Below, one piece after another: positions 43,545 through 55,159 of a stretch of 64,000 nucleotides of DNA. The notes under the pieces are model-generated. The model saw only the letters and a list, made by a program, of their open reading frames with translations, made no database searches and had not been told where the DNA came from. Both the position numbers and the translations under genes were made by a program. This DNA is from Alviniconcha marisindica (Eukaryota > Mollusca > Gastropoda > Provannidae). Numbering within the stretch: the first letter of the stretch is position 1; each line of letters opens with the position of its first letter. The DNA lies in contig JABMCL010001460.1 of the NCBI GenBank assembly GCA_018857735.1, forward strand, positions 471,001-535,000, read 5' to 3'.

Positions 43545-43745
43545 CTTTCGTTTCGCGAGGGTAAGCCAGCAGCCGCGAGAGCAGTGTCTCCTGACCTGTC
43601 ATGTACTGAGGTTTCGTTTCGCGAGGGTAAGCCAGCAGCCGCTGGAGCAGTGTCTCCTGACCTGTCGTGTACTGAGGCTTCGTTTCGCGAGGGTAAACCA
43701 GCAGCCGTGAGAGCAGTGTCTCCTGACCTGTCGTGTACTGAGGCA
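43545..43745. repeat. 66-bp tandem repeat, three copies
   Basis: Units of TTTCGCGAGGGTAARCCAGC, AGCCGYGAGAGCAGTGTCTC and CTGACCTGTCRTGTACTGAG. 66 is a multiple of three, so the + frame reads FREGKPAAARAVSPDLSCTE-like units in phase. The frame continues past the array to 44039. Confidence 0.93.
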
Positions 43746-44072
43746 TCCTTCGCGCACTGGAGGTGGTCGTCCGTTTTTTTTCTTGTGCCCCAATGCTTCA
43801 GTTCTTGGCGCGTGATCCTCTCATCCACTTTCGGCTTGACAGAAATCCCAGCGTGGAGGACCTCCTGGAGACCGACCACACTCGCAGCCTTCTTCCAAAC
43901 AAACCACCGGACTGACCACTGGAGGCAGAGCTATACGAATGCAGAAAGACGAACAAGGCAGAACTCCAGGGACCCTCCCTCCAACACTGCTTGCTGTTGC
44001 CTGAATTTCAACGACCGTGTCTGTCCACTGTGTGTGTAGTAACGTGACATATCTGGTCAGTGTAACCCGTCT
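43746..44072 (+). pseudogene. Possible remnant of a non-LTR retrotransposon C-terminus
   Basis: In a + frame that runs to 44039, residues like HRTDHWRQSY...AERRTRQNS, then CPLC followed (after a likely frameshift) by SNVTYLVSVTRLHKF, recall the C-terminal tail of some LINE reverse transcriptases: a basic ER/KR-R stretch, then a CxxC...H finger-like motif. The match is loose, made by eye and without catalytic motifs, and the sequence could be unrelated. A family A insertion follows immediately. Confidence 0.2.
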
Positions 44073-44191
44073 CCACAAGTTTTCTTTCAGAGCTCAGGGG
44101 CTGTGTGAAAGTCGAAGTGGCCGTCCTGGGCTCCCCGACCCTAATAAGCCTTACGGTTTCTGTGGACGTAAAACAACGCGAAGCCACAAGT
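44073..44191 (+). mobile_element. Family A element with 8-bp TSD
   Basis: CCACAAGT lies at 44073-44080 and 44184-44191. The insert runs TTTCTTTCAGAGCTCAGGGG to GGACGTAAAACAACGCGAAG. Confidence 0.82.
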
Positions 44192-44564
44192 CCCGGGAAA
44201 CGGATGAAATAAACCGCAATTTCTGAACATGTTCATCACTTGTGTTGATGCAGTGTGAAGACGTCTGTATGTCCGTTTGTCTATCTCTCTCTGTCCCCCC
44301 CCCTCTCTCTCTCTTTGTCTCTGTCTCTGTCTCTGTCTCTCCTTGTCTCTGTCTCTCTCCCTCCCCCCGGCGGTTCCTACTCTTTCAGCTTTTCCTGTCA
44401 TCATGGCTGGGAAGGGGGGGGGGGGGGGGGGGGGGGGGGGAGAGCGAGAGAGAAGGGTAGTTGGGGGGGGGGGGGTAATTGGTTCTTGGATTTTAACGTC
44501 GCGTCTGCCGCACAAAGAGGGGGGGTGGGAGTGGGGTGGGGGACAGATTTTGACGTCCCGTCAG

Positions 44565-44605
<41 letters not shown>

Positions 44606-44819
44606 GAAGAGAGAGAGAGAGAGAGAATTTTAACGCCCAGGAAGTCGTGAAGGTCACAGGGCGAAACGGAAGTCATCAAACCATATGTGAACGACCACTA
44701 TTTACTGCTTACGGCTCATGTCACGTATTGTTGGAAGAGAGTAAGGGAAAAAATGAAGTTGAATGAACCGGTAGAAAATAAGCTTAATTCCTTGCACTGA
44801 AACAGGGAATGTGGGGTGG
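44192..44819. repeat. CT, G and AG tracts with family J-like words
   Basis: CT tract (44283-44368), G tracts (44415-44440 and 44463-44476) and AG tract (44567-44624). TTGGTTCTTGGATTTTAACG at 44479 and ATTTTAACGCCCAGGAAGTC at 44626 are reversed family J tail words. Confidence 0.8.
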
Positions 44820-45812
<993 letters not shown>

Positions 45813-45924
45813 TAATGTTGCTGTACGTCCACAGAGACCAGATTAAGGACTATTAGGGACGGGGAGCCCAGGACGTCCACCTCGACTTTCGCACAGCTCC
45901 TGAGCTCTGAGAGAGAGAGAGAGA

Positions 45925-45975
<51 letters not shown>

Positions 45976-46168
45976 AGTGCTGCTTTACGTTCACAGAGAC
46001 CATATTATAAGGACTGTTAGGGACAGGGCGTCCACCTCGACTTTCACACAGCTCCTGAACTCTAAGCGGAGGGAGAGTTTCTGTGGTGCTTTACATTCAC
46101 AGAGACCATAAGGACTATTAAGGACGGGAAGCCCAGGACGGCCACTTCGACTTTCACATAGCTCCTGA
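45813..46168 (-). mobile_element. Three family A elements, reverse, around an (AG)n tract
   Basis: Copies at about 45815-45912, 45975-46066 and 46078-46168, each TGCTKTACRTYCACAGAGAC to CACAGCTCCTGARCTC. An AG tract lies at 45910-45971 between the first and second. The last abuts a GT repeat. Confidence 0.9.
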
Positions 46169-46169
46169 G

Positions 46170-46255
<86 letters not shown>
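46169..46255. repeat. (GT)n microsatellite
   Basis: Pure GT repeat of ~85 bp. Confidence 0.97.
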
Positions 46256-46645
46256 CATACCGGTTGAACTTGCCATGTTTTGTGATTACCAGGGCCCATT
46301 GTAAAAACACACACACAATCCCCCAAAAAAACAACAACAACAACAAACAAACAAACACCCAACTTCTCCAAGATCTGAAAGAAGATCAGCTAATAATTGC
46401 ATTTCAAATAAGAAGAAGGGGGTGGGGGTGGGGGGGGGGATAGTGTCAAGAGAAACCGACCACAATTTCATGAAAATAACGAAATGCTGCCATACACGGC
46501 GCGAACGAGAAAATTTTCGGGGGGCGGGGGGAAGCCGCCGACGAGAACGACACCCTTCCCACCGGTCCATCAGACGTAACGAAGGGGCGTGTAGGGGGGA
46601 GGGGGGGGGGAGAGAGGAGGACACGATGGCTGCAGGAGAGAGAGA

Positions 46646-46703
<58 letters not shown>

Positions 46704-47099
46704 TGGAAGGAGGACGACGACGACACGATGGCTGCAGGAATGGATCGTCGAGGCTGAGGCCGTTTCCTTTTTCCAGCGCTGAAAATACTGTATAGCTCCG
46801 GCGCCTGTCTCGTTTTCCGCCCACCACCGCTAGCGCTTGCTTCCCCTGGATCAAGGCGGGCAGGCAGGCATTGAATCAGCCATTGCAATGAAAAGGGTAG
46901 GGAGGAAGGACAGGGCAGGGCGCTGGTAAGCAGCAGGGCCAGGCCAGGGATGGTATGGTGGGGACGGCAGAAAACAGAGGTGGGGATGTGGGGGTGGGGG
47001 GTGGGGGGGGGGGTAGGAAGGGAGGGAGGGTTAGGGTAGAGGGGGTGGCAAGGGAAGTGGCCGGTGGCAAAGTGATCAACACAGGCAGAAAAGACAGTC
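46256..47099. other. Unique and G/AG-rich sequence, no gene recognised
   Basis: AG tract at 46636-46703. ACACGATGGCTGCAGGA occurs on both sides of it (near 46620 and 46725), so the tract sits in a ~105-bp duplication. G-rich tract 46980-47045. Confidence 0.55.
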
Positions 47100-47427
47100 G
47101 TGCTTTATTACAATATTGATCCGTCTATTAGAGCCTGTCAGCCCCTCGCCCAGCCCACCGCCTCTCGCCGCTAGTGCTGCAGGCGCGAAATAATACTATT
47201 TGCTCACAATCTTCCTCCCTGGCGTGTTTTCCATAAACAGCCAGCCAGCACGCTCTTTGTAACGAGATTGGGGCTCCTGCTTTTTTCTGGTCAAGCGTGG
47301 GCTCACCGCGGACTCGCTCGCCACCTCGCCGCGGAGGAAGAGTCGGACAAGGCCCGGAGGAGGAGTAGTACAGGAGGATCTAGGAGGAGGAGGAGGGGGA
47401 GGAGCTGGTCAACCAGTCAGCTATCAG
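47100..47427 (+). promoter_or_regulatory. Candidate conserved promoter / 5' non-coding exon
   Basis: Non-repetitive, CpG-rich sequence with TTACAATATTGATCCGTC and CGCGAAATAATACTATTTGC, passing to a purine-rich GGAGGAGGAG stretch. It ends TCAGCTATCAG/GTAAAG, a strong splice-donor match (intron would start at 47428). No ATG-led frame of note spans it. The call rests on the donor site and composition only. Confidence 0.25.
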
Positions 47428-47708
47428 GTAAAGGTGACGGCCGTTTCCGCGGACCTACCTCCTCGTGTGCGCGGTGACTGTGTGGTGACTAGTGATAATG
47501 TGTGACACTTAGGCGACGGTGGCTGGAAGGGTGGTGGTGGTGGGGATGGGGGGTGGGGGTAGTTGGGTTGGGGGGTGGGGGGGGGGGGGGAGCTTAGCTT
47601 AGCTTAGCTCCGCTCTGGGTGGTGTTCGACTCGGGGCGTTCTGTTGGAGAGCGGGGCGATGGAGACGATGTGTTTGACTTTGAGAGAAAAGAGCTGACTT
47701 TGAAGAGG
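47428..47708. other. G-rich tract and (AGCTT)n
   Basis: G/GGT-rich tract 47530-47590 followed by four AGCTT units (47591-47610). Otherwise unique. Confidence 0.7.
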
Positions 47709-48028
47709 AGGCGAGCGGGTCTGGCGTAGCGGTAAGGCGTTGTTCGGCTGGTAAGCAGAGGGACCTCGGTTCGATCCCGCTGCGGCTCTTCTTCCTCTCT
47801 CTTGAAAAGTTGTGGCCTGTGGACGCTGTCTTTGTGACTTTGCCCCTGACAGTTAATGAAACATTAGTGTGGCTCGCATCGTTGCCTGTCTTGACCTGAG
47901 GCAGAAATCACTCTGGTGGTTACAGTGCACGTTACGGTTTAGTCTCTCTCTTCCCCCACCTCCCCCCCCCCCTTCCCCACCAGTACCTCTTCGGAGGCAC
48001 CTTGGCGTTAAACTAGTTTAGCCAACCA
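47709..48028 (+). mobile_element. SINE B2, full length
   Basis: A box TGGCGTAGCGG (47722-47732), B box GGTTCGATCCC (47768-47778), body with GTGGCCTGTGGACGCTGTCT, C-rich linker, and B2 tail ACCTCTTCGGAGGCACCTTG plus GCGTTAAACTAGTTTAGCCA. Some body indels near 47890. Confidence 0.92.
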
Positions 48029-48149
48029 GAATTTAAAGATTAGGTTGTGGACAAGACGGGACAAGAGGGCGTGTTACATTCTGGCGGGTAGCGCTAGTGG
48101 CAGTGCCGTTGACGAGATGTATCTTGAGATCCCCCGCGAAGCGATCCTC

Positions 48150-48351
48150 GGAGCTCAGGAGCTGTGTGAAAGTCGAGGTGGCCGTCCTGGGCTCCCCGTC
48201 CCTAATAGTCCTTATGGTCTCTGTGGACGTAAAGCAACATCGAACTGTCAGGGGAGATCAGAGCTCAGGAGCTGTGTGAAAGACGAGGTGGCCGTCCTGG
48301 GCTCCCCGTCCCTAACAGTCCTGATGGTCTCTGTGGACGTAACGCAACATT
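48150..48351 (+). mobile_element. Two family A elements in tandem
   Basis: Starts at 48151 and 48261, ~110 bp apart, both complete to GGACGTAAMGCAACAT. Both are close to consensus. Confidence 0.9.
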
Positions 48352-48424
48352 AGAAGACGAAAATGATCATGCGAAGGGGTTATGCGGGGCTCATGATGGG
48401 GCAAAATACCGCTGTTTGAAGCTG

Positions 48425-48645
48425 TTTTATGGAGTTCGTTTGTGAACACACTTGCGCGTTTTCTACGTTTTCGGGCCAGTTGCACCTTCGCTTCGTTTCC
48501 CCTTTAAATTTAAAAATAATTGAGACACTCGCGAAAGCTGCTCTGTACGTGCCGGTGTATGTGGGTTTACATACTGTAGGTGTACATACTTGTAGCATGT
48601 CGGATGTATATGGGTCCCCCCCCCCCCCCCCCCCCCCGACCCCCC
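48425..48645 (+). mobile_element. Family H fragment plus poly(C)
   Basis: GCGTTTTCTACGTTTTCGGG, CTTCGCTTCGTTTCCCCTTT and GACACTCGCGAAAGCTG match 49217-49305. A C run (48617-48638) follows. Confidence 0.75.
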
Positions 48646-48859
48646 ACCCCATGTTTTTTTGTTTTTGTGCGTCGTCCTCCCGTCGTGTTGTTTAATAACA
48701 GCTATATGCCGCAACTACAGATGTTTTCACTCTGCTACAGTGCACGCTAGATTCTTCATGTTAGCAAACAGCTAGCTTAAAGGGGACCGAAGCGAGGAAA
48801 CACCACCAGGCCTGTCAACATGAAATGGAATAAAAATGGACACATGGCAGTTTTTCGTT
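48646..48859. other. Unique sequence
   Basis: Contains TTAAAGGGGACCGAAGCGAG, a word related to family H inverted. Otherwise unrecognised. Confidence 0.4.
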
Positions 48860-49330
48860 CGATTTCTTGTCCTGCTTGTTAAAAATCAACGGCTGAAAGT
48901 CGTGAAAACACGAGTGCTGCCATTTTGTGCCCATCAGTCTCCGTGACTGTCAGTGACGTCGTGAACAAGGCCGGAAAGTTTGGCAAAAGTATCAGACACG
49001 TCACGAGCCAACCTTTTTCTGCTCTTCCTGGGTGAAGACTGAACCAGCGTGGCTGTGCCTTGGGGAGCTCAAATTGGAAGCAGTAAAAGTACTTTTGTGT
49101 TAATAGTGATAGAGCCAGCCCCCCCCCCCCCCCCCCCCCCCCCACCTCCCCAGAAAAAAGAAGAAGAAAAAAAGAAAGAAAGAAAGAAAAAATAAGAAGC
49201 CTGCAGATGGAAATACTTGCACATTTTCTACGTTTTCGGGACAGCTTTCATCGTCGCTTCGTTTCCCCTTTGAACTGAACATGACTGTGACACTCGCGAA
49301 AGCTGTTCTGTACTAAAGTGTGTCGGCTTA
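48860..49330 (+). mobile_element. Family H repeat, longest copy
   Basis: Order: GTCAGTGACGTCGTGAACAA, GTCACGAGCCAACCTTTTTC, CTGCTCTTC, then (after a C run 49121-49143 and an A/G-rich patch) GCAGATGGAAATACTTGCAC, CTACGTTTTCGGGACAGC and ACACTCGCGAAAGCTG. A reversed copy with the same order is at 56095-56400. No coding frame or terminal repeat recognised; possibly a non-autonomous DNA transposon. Confidence 0.75.
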
Positions 49331-49826
49331 CGATGTACTGCTGTACTGCTGTAACATGTATGTCGGATGAGAAGTAAAGAGTGGACTCCTCGGAGTGAAC
49401 GTCTTCCGGTTCACAGGCTCAGGATTTTTTGTGTGTGTGTTACTGAACACTGTCCTTCTCAGTGAATTTATGAAGTTAGTTCTTGGATTTTAACGTCCCG
49501 TCAGTCACGTTGTCGCGTCAGGACGAGAATTTATGCAGATATGTAAACTTCACGCACGCACGCACGCACGCACACACACACATTCACACACTGATGGTCT
49601 GAGTGACATTTTTGGTTGTTATACTTTTTTTACTCCCCAAACTGTAAGCAGACGACTCGTAAAGAAGCATTCACCTAGATTTCACTGTGGTTCGACTAGG
49701 AACAGCTGTACACAGTTCCTGAAACATTTTGAGACTATCGAGATCACACATGGATTTAAAGTGCCAGTTTTATTTCGCCCGACCTCAGCACGAAGTCCAA
49801 TCGGAGATAATTACCCCCTACTATCC

Positions 49827-49870
<44 letters not shown>

Positions 49871-50127
49871 CTCCGGCAAATGGCCAAGATCCAGTTGGAA
49901 GTGAGCTTCGTTTTGTTCTTTCAGATGGGTCCTGTGGACGCATAAATTAAGGTCCCCTCGGCTGAGAACCCAGAGCTATCCAGGAATTTCTCTGAACGCC
50001 TGGAGTAGGTCAGAACATTCTGATTTCTGCCTTTCAAGTTCCTTCAACCTCATTTTGCCCCATATCCTCTCAACCTCAAGTGTTGTGTGCCATGAACCGA
50101 ACTGTGGATTGACTTGTTCTTCAGTGT
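49331..50127. other. Unique sequence with short repeats
   Basis: Family J tail word CTTGGATTTTAACGTCCCGT at about 49482, CACG repeat 49553-49585 and AG repeat 49829-49866. No gene recognised. Confidence 0.5.
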
Positions 50128-50217
50128 TGCTTTTCGTCCACAGAAACCATCAATCTTATTAAAGAAAGGGAGCCCAGGACGGCCACCTCGACTTTCACAC
50201 AGCTCCTGAGCTCTGAG
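50128..50217 (-). mobile_element. Family A element, reverse
   Basis: GTTGCTTTTCGTCCACAGAA to CACACAGCTCCTGAGCTCTG, with TTATTAAAGAAAGGG replacing TTATTAGGGACGGG. Confidence 0.88.
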
Positions 50218-50237
50218 GACAGACTTTATCCTTCTCT

Positions 50238-50428
50238 CATGGTGCTTAACGTCCACAGAAACCATACGGCTTATTAGGGACGGGCGAAGGTGGGGGAAGT
50301 GGGATATTATATACCTATCGCTACACTGTCGCCGCCAGAATGACTCCTGCATTAAGATGAGCAGCGACGAGAGCCATTTTAATGTTTCATTAATTGTGAG
50401 GGACAAAATCACAAGACGGTGTCCGCAA
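50238..50428 (-). mobile_element. SINE B1, reverse, 5'-truncated
   Basis: Tail (GGTGCTTAACGTCCACAGAA), linker and body (TCGCTACACTGTCGCCGCCA to GACGGTGTCCGCAAAGGAC) are present; the tRNA head is missing. 5' truncation fits incomplete reverse transcription. Confidence 0.9.
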
Positions 50429-50564
50429 AGGACAGACTTAAACATTGCGATGTTTTTTGTTTTTATTTCACCAGGTTTGACCTTCGCGGTTGTCTGCGCG
50501 TTAAATATCTTAAGCAAGCAAGCAAGCAACCAACCAATAATATACCAGCCGACAGCAGAGCTGA
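50429..50564. other. Unique sequence
   Basis: Short GCAA and CCAA repeats only. Confidence 0.5.
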
Positions 50565-50995
50565 CTGTGACATCACTGTCGAGTGTTGGTCACCTCGTCG
50601 TTGGCTGGTGGTGGTGGTGGTGGAGGTGGGGTGGGGTGGGGGGGGTGGGCACTCTGCGATGACTTCACTGTCGAGTGTTGGTCACCTCGTCGTTGGCTGG
50701 TGGTGGTGGTGGAGGTGGTGCGGGTAGGTGGGCACTCTGCGATGACTTCACTGTCGAGTGTTGGTCACCTCGTCGTTGGCTGCTGTTGCTGGTGGAGGTG
50801 GGGTGGGGTGGGTGGGCAATCTGCGATGACTTCACTGTCGAGTATTGGTCACCTCGTCGTTGGCTGCTGTGCTGGTGGAGGTGGGGTTGGGTGGGTGGGC
50901 AATCTGCGATGACCACTGTCGAGTGTTGGTCACCTCGTCGTTGGCTGCTGTTGCTGGTGGAGGTGGGGGGGGGGGTGGGCAATCTGCGATGACTT
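50565..50995. repeat. ~84-bp minisatellite, five copies
   Basis: Unit: CACTGTCGAGTGTTGGTCAC, CTCGTCGTTGGCTGSTG, a GGTGGAGGTGGGG patch of variable length, then GGGCAMTCTGCGATGACTT. The G-rich part accounts for most length variation. The last three units share GCTGCTGTTGCTGG. Confidence 0.95.
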
Positions 50996-51766
50996 CAGAC
51001 TAATCACCGCGTCAGGGTTTCACGCAGAAGCAAAAGGAGAGGAAAGAACCGAGCGAGCGCCGTGGCTTGAAGACACGCTGCTTTCGATTCTCAAGAGGCC
51101 CAAGTGACAAGGCCTCGACAGTAAAGAGGAGATGGAGGAGAACCACATCGGAGGAGAGCGGGAGTGAGGGGGGGAGGGGGGGGGGGGGGTTGGAGGAGGG
51201 GTTGGCGGTGAATACAGTGTGCAGAGCTTTGCTGTCGTTACAGGATGTGAGTAGATCTCCCCTTTCTTTCTCGTCTTTGGCGCGGCGTGAATACAATTAC
51301 AATATGCTTGCTGTGGTTTATAAGAGGTGGTAGGCCCTCCCCAACACCCCCCACCCCCACCCCACCCCCCATCCCCACCCCCAGCCCCCGTCCTTTGTTC
51401 TTATGCGTGGTGGCGGGTTTCAATCCCCAGAGCGACCCTGGCAGGCTTCAGGGAAAATTTGGGAGAAACGTCGGTGGAAGGTTTTGCATAAAGTGAAGAG
51501 ATGCTGTGGAAAAGTGGTGTGGTGTGGAACCACAGACATGGGATATTGTTCCACGTCTACAGACGTCTGTGTGTAGAACACGGAAGGACTTGGGGGTAGG
51601 GGGGTGGGGGTGGGTAACTAGTAGGTAGCTTGGTGTTTTACGCTCAGTCAACCAGTACGGTGGTAGGGGTGGGGGTGGGGGATGTTAATATGCACGTTTT
51701 CAGATTTGTAAACCTTGCATGACCGTTCACCGTTGGTAACTGGAGTATAATGGATTCAGGAAAGGA
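50996..51766. other. Unique sequence with G/C-rich patches and a family K fragment
   Basis: G-rich (51168-51195), C/CA-rich (51337-51390) and G-rich (51590-51620) patches. A reversed K piece GCTTGGTGTTTTACGCTCAG at 51628 on. No gene recognised. Confidence 0.5.

Positions 51767-51835
<69 letters not shown>
51767..51835. repeat. (GT)n microsatellite
   Basis: Pure GT repeat of ~67 bp. Confidence 0.97.
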
Positions 51836-52051
51836 CGGAGTCTAAACAAATTGTTGAATGTCGTCAGCAATCACAAAGAACTGTGATTAGTAACAAGATC
51901 GGCGTGCGTGGACATTTCGGATCTCATCACTATCATCTCCAGACGGTTGAACTCCATGGGATCAGCAGTAATCAATGTGACACGTTCGGCCGGTGACAGT
52001 GGGTGGCGCAAGGCGGTGTGGTGTGGTGTGTGTGTGTGTGTGGCGCATAGG

Positions 52052-52090
<39 letters not shown>

Positions 52091-52124
52091 GTGTGTGTGT
52101 GTGTGAGAGGAGAGAGGAGAGAGA

Positions 52125-52156
<32 letters not shown>

Positions 52157-52770
52157 GGAGGGAATGGGGGGGGGGGGGGGGGCTGTATCACTGTATGGTG
52201 GAGGCGAAGGCAGAAGTAGGGCACCAGTAGGACGCTCTGGCGACAGCTAGTGCGGTGTGTGTGTGTGTGAGAGAGAGAGAGGGAATGGTGGGGTGGTGGT
52301 GGCGGCAGGGGGGGGGGGGGGGGGAGGATGCTGTAGCACTGTGTGGTGTGGGAGGAGGCGAAAGCAGAAGTGGGGCACCAGTAGGACTCTCTGGCGCTCT
52401 GGCGACGGCTACTGCAGCCGTAAATGTCTGAGATTATTGACATCACATCTCCCTCTCTGTAGGCCCCCCCCCCCCCCACCTCTCATTCACTCCCCCCCTC
52501 CCCTCCCCTCCCGCTGTCTTCTGTCAGTGGTCTTGCACCAAGGCTGTTGCAGAGGTGGGGTTTAATCATCTGGTGTCTGCTATTTTGTGGTGTGGTTCTC
52601 TAGAGTCTGACGGTGACAGGAAGGGATTGGCTTGCTCTGCGCAGAACGCCCATGCAGGAGAGAACATTATGATTATTATTGGAAGATTAGTCAGATAGTG
52701 ACTGCCCTGCGGGGAAAGTTTCCTTCTGTTGTTTCACCGCTGTTCAAATGTCTCCTCCTCTGATCTGGAC
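51836..52770. other. Unique sequence and a duplicated GT/AG/G block
   Basis: A GT-AG-G series (52018-52181) followed by TGGAGGCGAARGCAGAAGTR and GGGCACCAGTAGGACKCTCT is repeated at 52252-52400, giving a ~165-180 bp tandem duplication. C-rich patch 52462-52520. No gene recognised. Confidence 0.65.
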
Positions 52771-52797
52771 CCCCCCCCCCCCCCCCCCCCCCCCCCA
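52771..52797. repeat. Poly(C) tract
   Basis: About 27 C in a row. Confidence 0.93.
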
Positions 52798-52909
52798 GCT
52801 CACACCCACACCCACACACGTTTTGAGTTTTGAGGCAGAGACGAGATGGGGAATGAATCAGCATCACTGGCTTATAAATGAACATGAAAGACAGGAAAGT
52901 GGCTCAGAG

Positions 52910-52912
<3 letters not shown>

Positions 52913-52966
<54 letters not shown>
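52913..52966. repeat. (GT)n microsatellite
   Basis: Pure GT repeat. Confidence 0.97.
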
Positions 52967-52967
<1 letters not shown>

Positions 52968-53119
52968 CTCGTACCGTTAATGTGCGCATAAAATATTAAA
53001 AAGCGCGGATGCCCGTTCCGGCTGAGCCGATGGTGCGCCAGCTGCAACGTTGACGGCTTTCGTGGGGTCTTGTGTTCTTCCATGACGGAGAGAAGCATCA
53101 GCGACTCTCTTTTAAGTAA
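52967..53119. other. Unique sequence
   Basis: Nothing recognised. Confidence 0.5.
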
Positions 53120-53235
53120 ACGTGGTGCTTAACGTCCACAGAAATCATAAGGCGTATTAGGGACGGGACCCCCCACCGAAACCATAAGGCTTATTAGACG
53201 CCCCCCCCCCCCCCCGCCCCCCCCACCTCCCACCC
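53120..53235 (-). mobile_element. Family A tail fragments and C-rich linker
   Basis: GGTGCTTAACGTCCACAGAA to TATTAGGGACGGG, then a second partial copy (CCGAAACCATAAGGCTTATT) and a C run. Possibly a 5'-truncated B1 SINE ending in its linker. Confidence 0.7.
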
Positions 53236-53373
53236 CTTAAAAAAATGTTTTTTAATTTTATTCAGGCGTTACACAAAACTGAACATGACATGCACAAAGC
53301 AGGGCGGACGATAACTCGACGACCCTTCCGTCTCATCTCGACTCGCCTCATCTCACCGCGCAGAGCTGAAGTT

Positions 53374-53375
53374 TG

Positions 53376-53422
<47 letters not shown>

Positions 53423-53438
53423 GGGGGGGGGGGGGGGA
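53374..53438. repeat. (GT)n(G)n tract
   Basis: GT repeat followed by a G run. Confidence 0.95.
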
Positions 53439-53484
53439 GAGGAAGAAGCGTGCACAGAGATTAACGACAGATTAGAATGATGGT

Positions 53485-54301
53485 GTGGATAGCTGAGTGT
53501 CGGGAGGCTGCCACGGAGGAGGGGCAGAGATCCCCGCGTGTTGGGGGAAGAGAGGTACTGGTATTCCGGGTGGTAGCAGAATCAGGGACAGTAGGTGCTG
53601 TCTCTGGTACGGAAGTCGGTCCAAGCTGCGACTTTATTGACTGCGATCGGAATCTGGTAGTTTGTGCCCCTTTCGTCTTTGATTAAAAATGTTTTTCTCG
53701 AATTTCACAGTAGGAGCAGATGCCAGCGAGAGAGAAACTGGTCTTCCGGGTGGTAGAATCAGGGACAGTAGATACTGTCTCTGCTACGGAAGTGGGTCCA
53801 AGCTACGACTTTATTGACTGCGATCGAAGTCTGGTAGTTGTGCCTCTTTCGTCTTTGATTAAAAAAGAAAAAAGAAAAAGAAAAAAAAGTTTTTAAATCG
53901 AATTTCACAGTAGGAACAGATACCAGCGAAAGAGGTACTGGTCTTCCGGGTGGTAGAATCAGGAACAGTAGATACTGTCTCTGCTACGGAAGTCGGTCCA
54001 AGCTACGACTTTATTCACTGCGATCAGAGTCTGGTAGTTTGTGCCCCTTTCGTCTTTGAAAAACAAACAATAACACAAACCGAATTATGCAGTAGGAACA
54101 GATACCAACGAGAGAGGTACTGGTCTTCCGAGAGGTAGAATCAGGGACAGTAGATACTGTCTCTGCTACGGAAGTCGGTCCAAGCTACGACTTTATTGAC
54201 TGCGGTCGAAGTCTGGTAGTTTGTGCCTCTTTCGTCTGATGAAAAAACAACAACAACAACCAATAACAAGTTGAACAACCGAATTTCACAGTAGGCGCAG
54301 A
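53485..54301. repeat. ~180-200 bp tandem repeat, four units
   Basis: Key words AGGGACAGTAGRTRCTGTCT, ACGGAAGTCGGTCCAAGCTR, GACTTTATTGACTGCGATCG, GTCTGGTAGTTTGTGCC and ATTTCACAGTAGGARCAGAT recur at intervals of 178, 200 and 181 bp. Variable A-rich stretches separate units. A fifth partial unit resumes at 54806 after the nested 62-bp array. Confidence 0.95.
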
Positions 54302-54805
54302 TACTGGTAGCTTGTTGAGGGAGAGTTTCTGGTCTTCCTGGTGATAGATAGAACCAGGGACAGCAGATACTGGTAGCTTGTTGAGGGAGAGTTTCTGGTC
54401 TTCCTGGTGATAGAACCAAGGACAGCAGATACTGGTAGGTTGTTGAGGGAGAGTTTCTGGTCTTCCTGGTGATAGATAGAACCAGGGACAGCAGATACTG
54501 GTAGGTTGTTGAGGGAGAGTTTCTGGTCTTCCTGGTGATAGAACCAAGGACAGCAGATACTGGTAGGTTGTTGAGGGAGAGTTTCTGGTCTTCTTGGTGA
54601 TAGAACCAAGGACAGCAGATACTGGTAGGTTGTTGAGGGAGAGTTTCTGGTCTTCCTGGTGATAGAACCAAGGACAGCAGATACTGGTAGCTTGTTGAGG
54701 GAGAGTTTCTGGTCTTCCTGGTGATAGAACCAAGGACAGCAGATACTGGTAGCTTGTTGAGGGAGAGTTTCTGGTCTTCCTGTTGATAGAACCAAGGACA
54801 GCAGA
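54302..54805. repeat. 62/66-bp minisatellite nested in the ~180-bp array, eight copies
   Basis: Units start TACTGGTAG at 54302, 54368, 54430, 54496, 54558, 54620, 54682 and 54744. The 66-bp units carry an extra GATA. Core words are TTGTTGAGGGAGAGTTTCTG, GTCTTCCTGGTGATAGAACC and AAGGACAGCAGA. It arose from the CTGGTCTTCC...GGACAGNAGATACTG part of the larger unit. Confidence 0.96.
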
Positions 54806-54903
54806 TACTGTCTCCGGTACAGAAGTCGGCCCAAGCTGTGACTCTATTGACTGCGATTAAAGTCTGGTCGTTTGTGCTTCTTTCGTCTTTGATTTGAATT
54901 ATT
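54806..54903. repeat. Final partial unit of the ~180-bp array
   Basis: TACTGTCTCCGGTACAGAAG to CTTTCGTCTTTGATTTG matches the right half of the large unit. Confidence 0.88.
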
Positions 54904-55159
54904 ATTATCGCCCTGATATAACCGTCATGGTTGACCTGGCGTTAAACGAATTTCCTTCCTACTATTATTGTTTTGTGTACATTTAAAAAAATTAATCAAT
55001 CTAAAAACAAATAAAACAAAATATTCGAGTTTCACAATTTTGCATGGGTATTTATTTCTATGAACACCTGTTGAGCTCCTCATCACATGAGCAGTAAGCG
55101 CTTCACAATGGCAACTGTAGCTCAATTCTGTGTGTCTGCGCCCGAGTCGTATGCGACTG
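54904..55159. other. Family K-like fragment and unique sequence
   Basis: CCCTGATATAACCGTCATGG...GGCGTTAAACGAATTTCC (54909-54955) is a diverged family K/J tail. The rest is unique. Confidence 0.5.

Noticed and set aside
54236..54262. CTGATGA near A-rich sequence as a hammerhead
   Set aside because: No stem II or GAAA partner at proper spacing.
54141..54834. Overlapping ~180-codon frames on - with LPQQ repeats
   Set aside because: 62-bp units shift frame each copy, so all three frames look similar; no coding bias.
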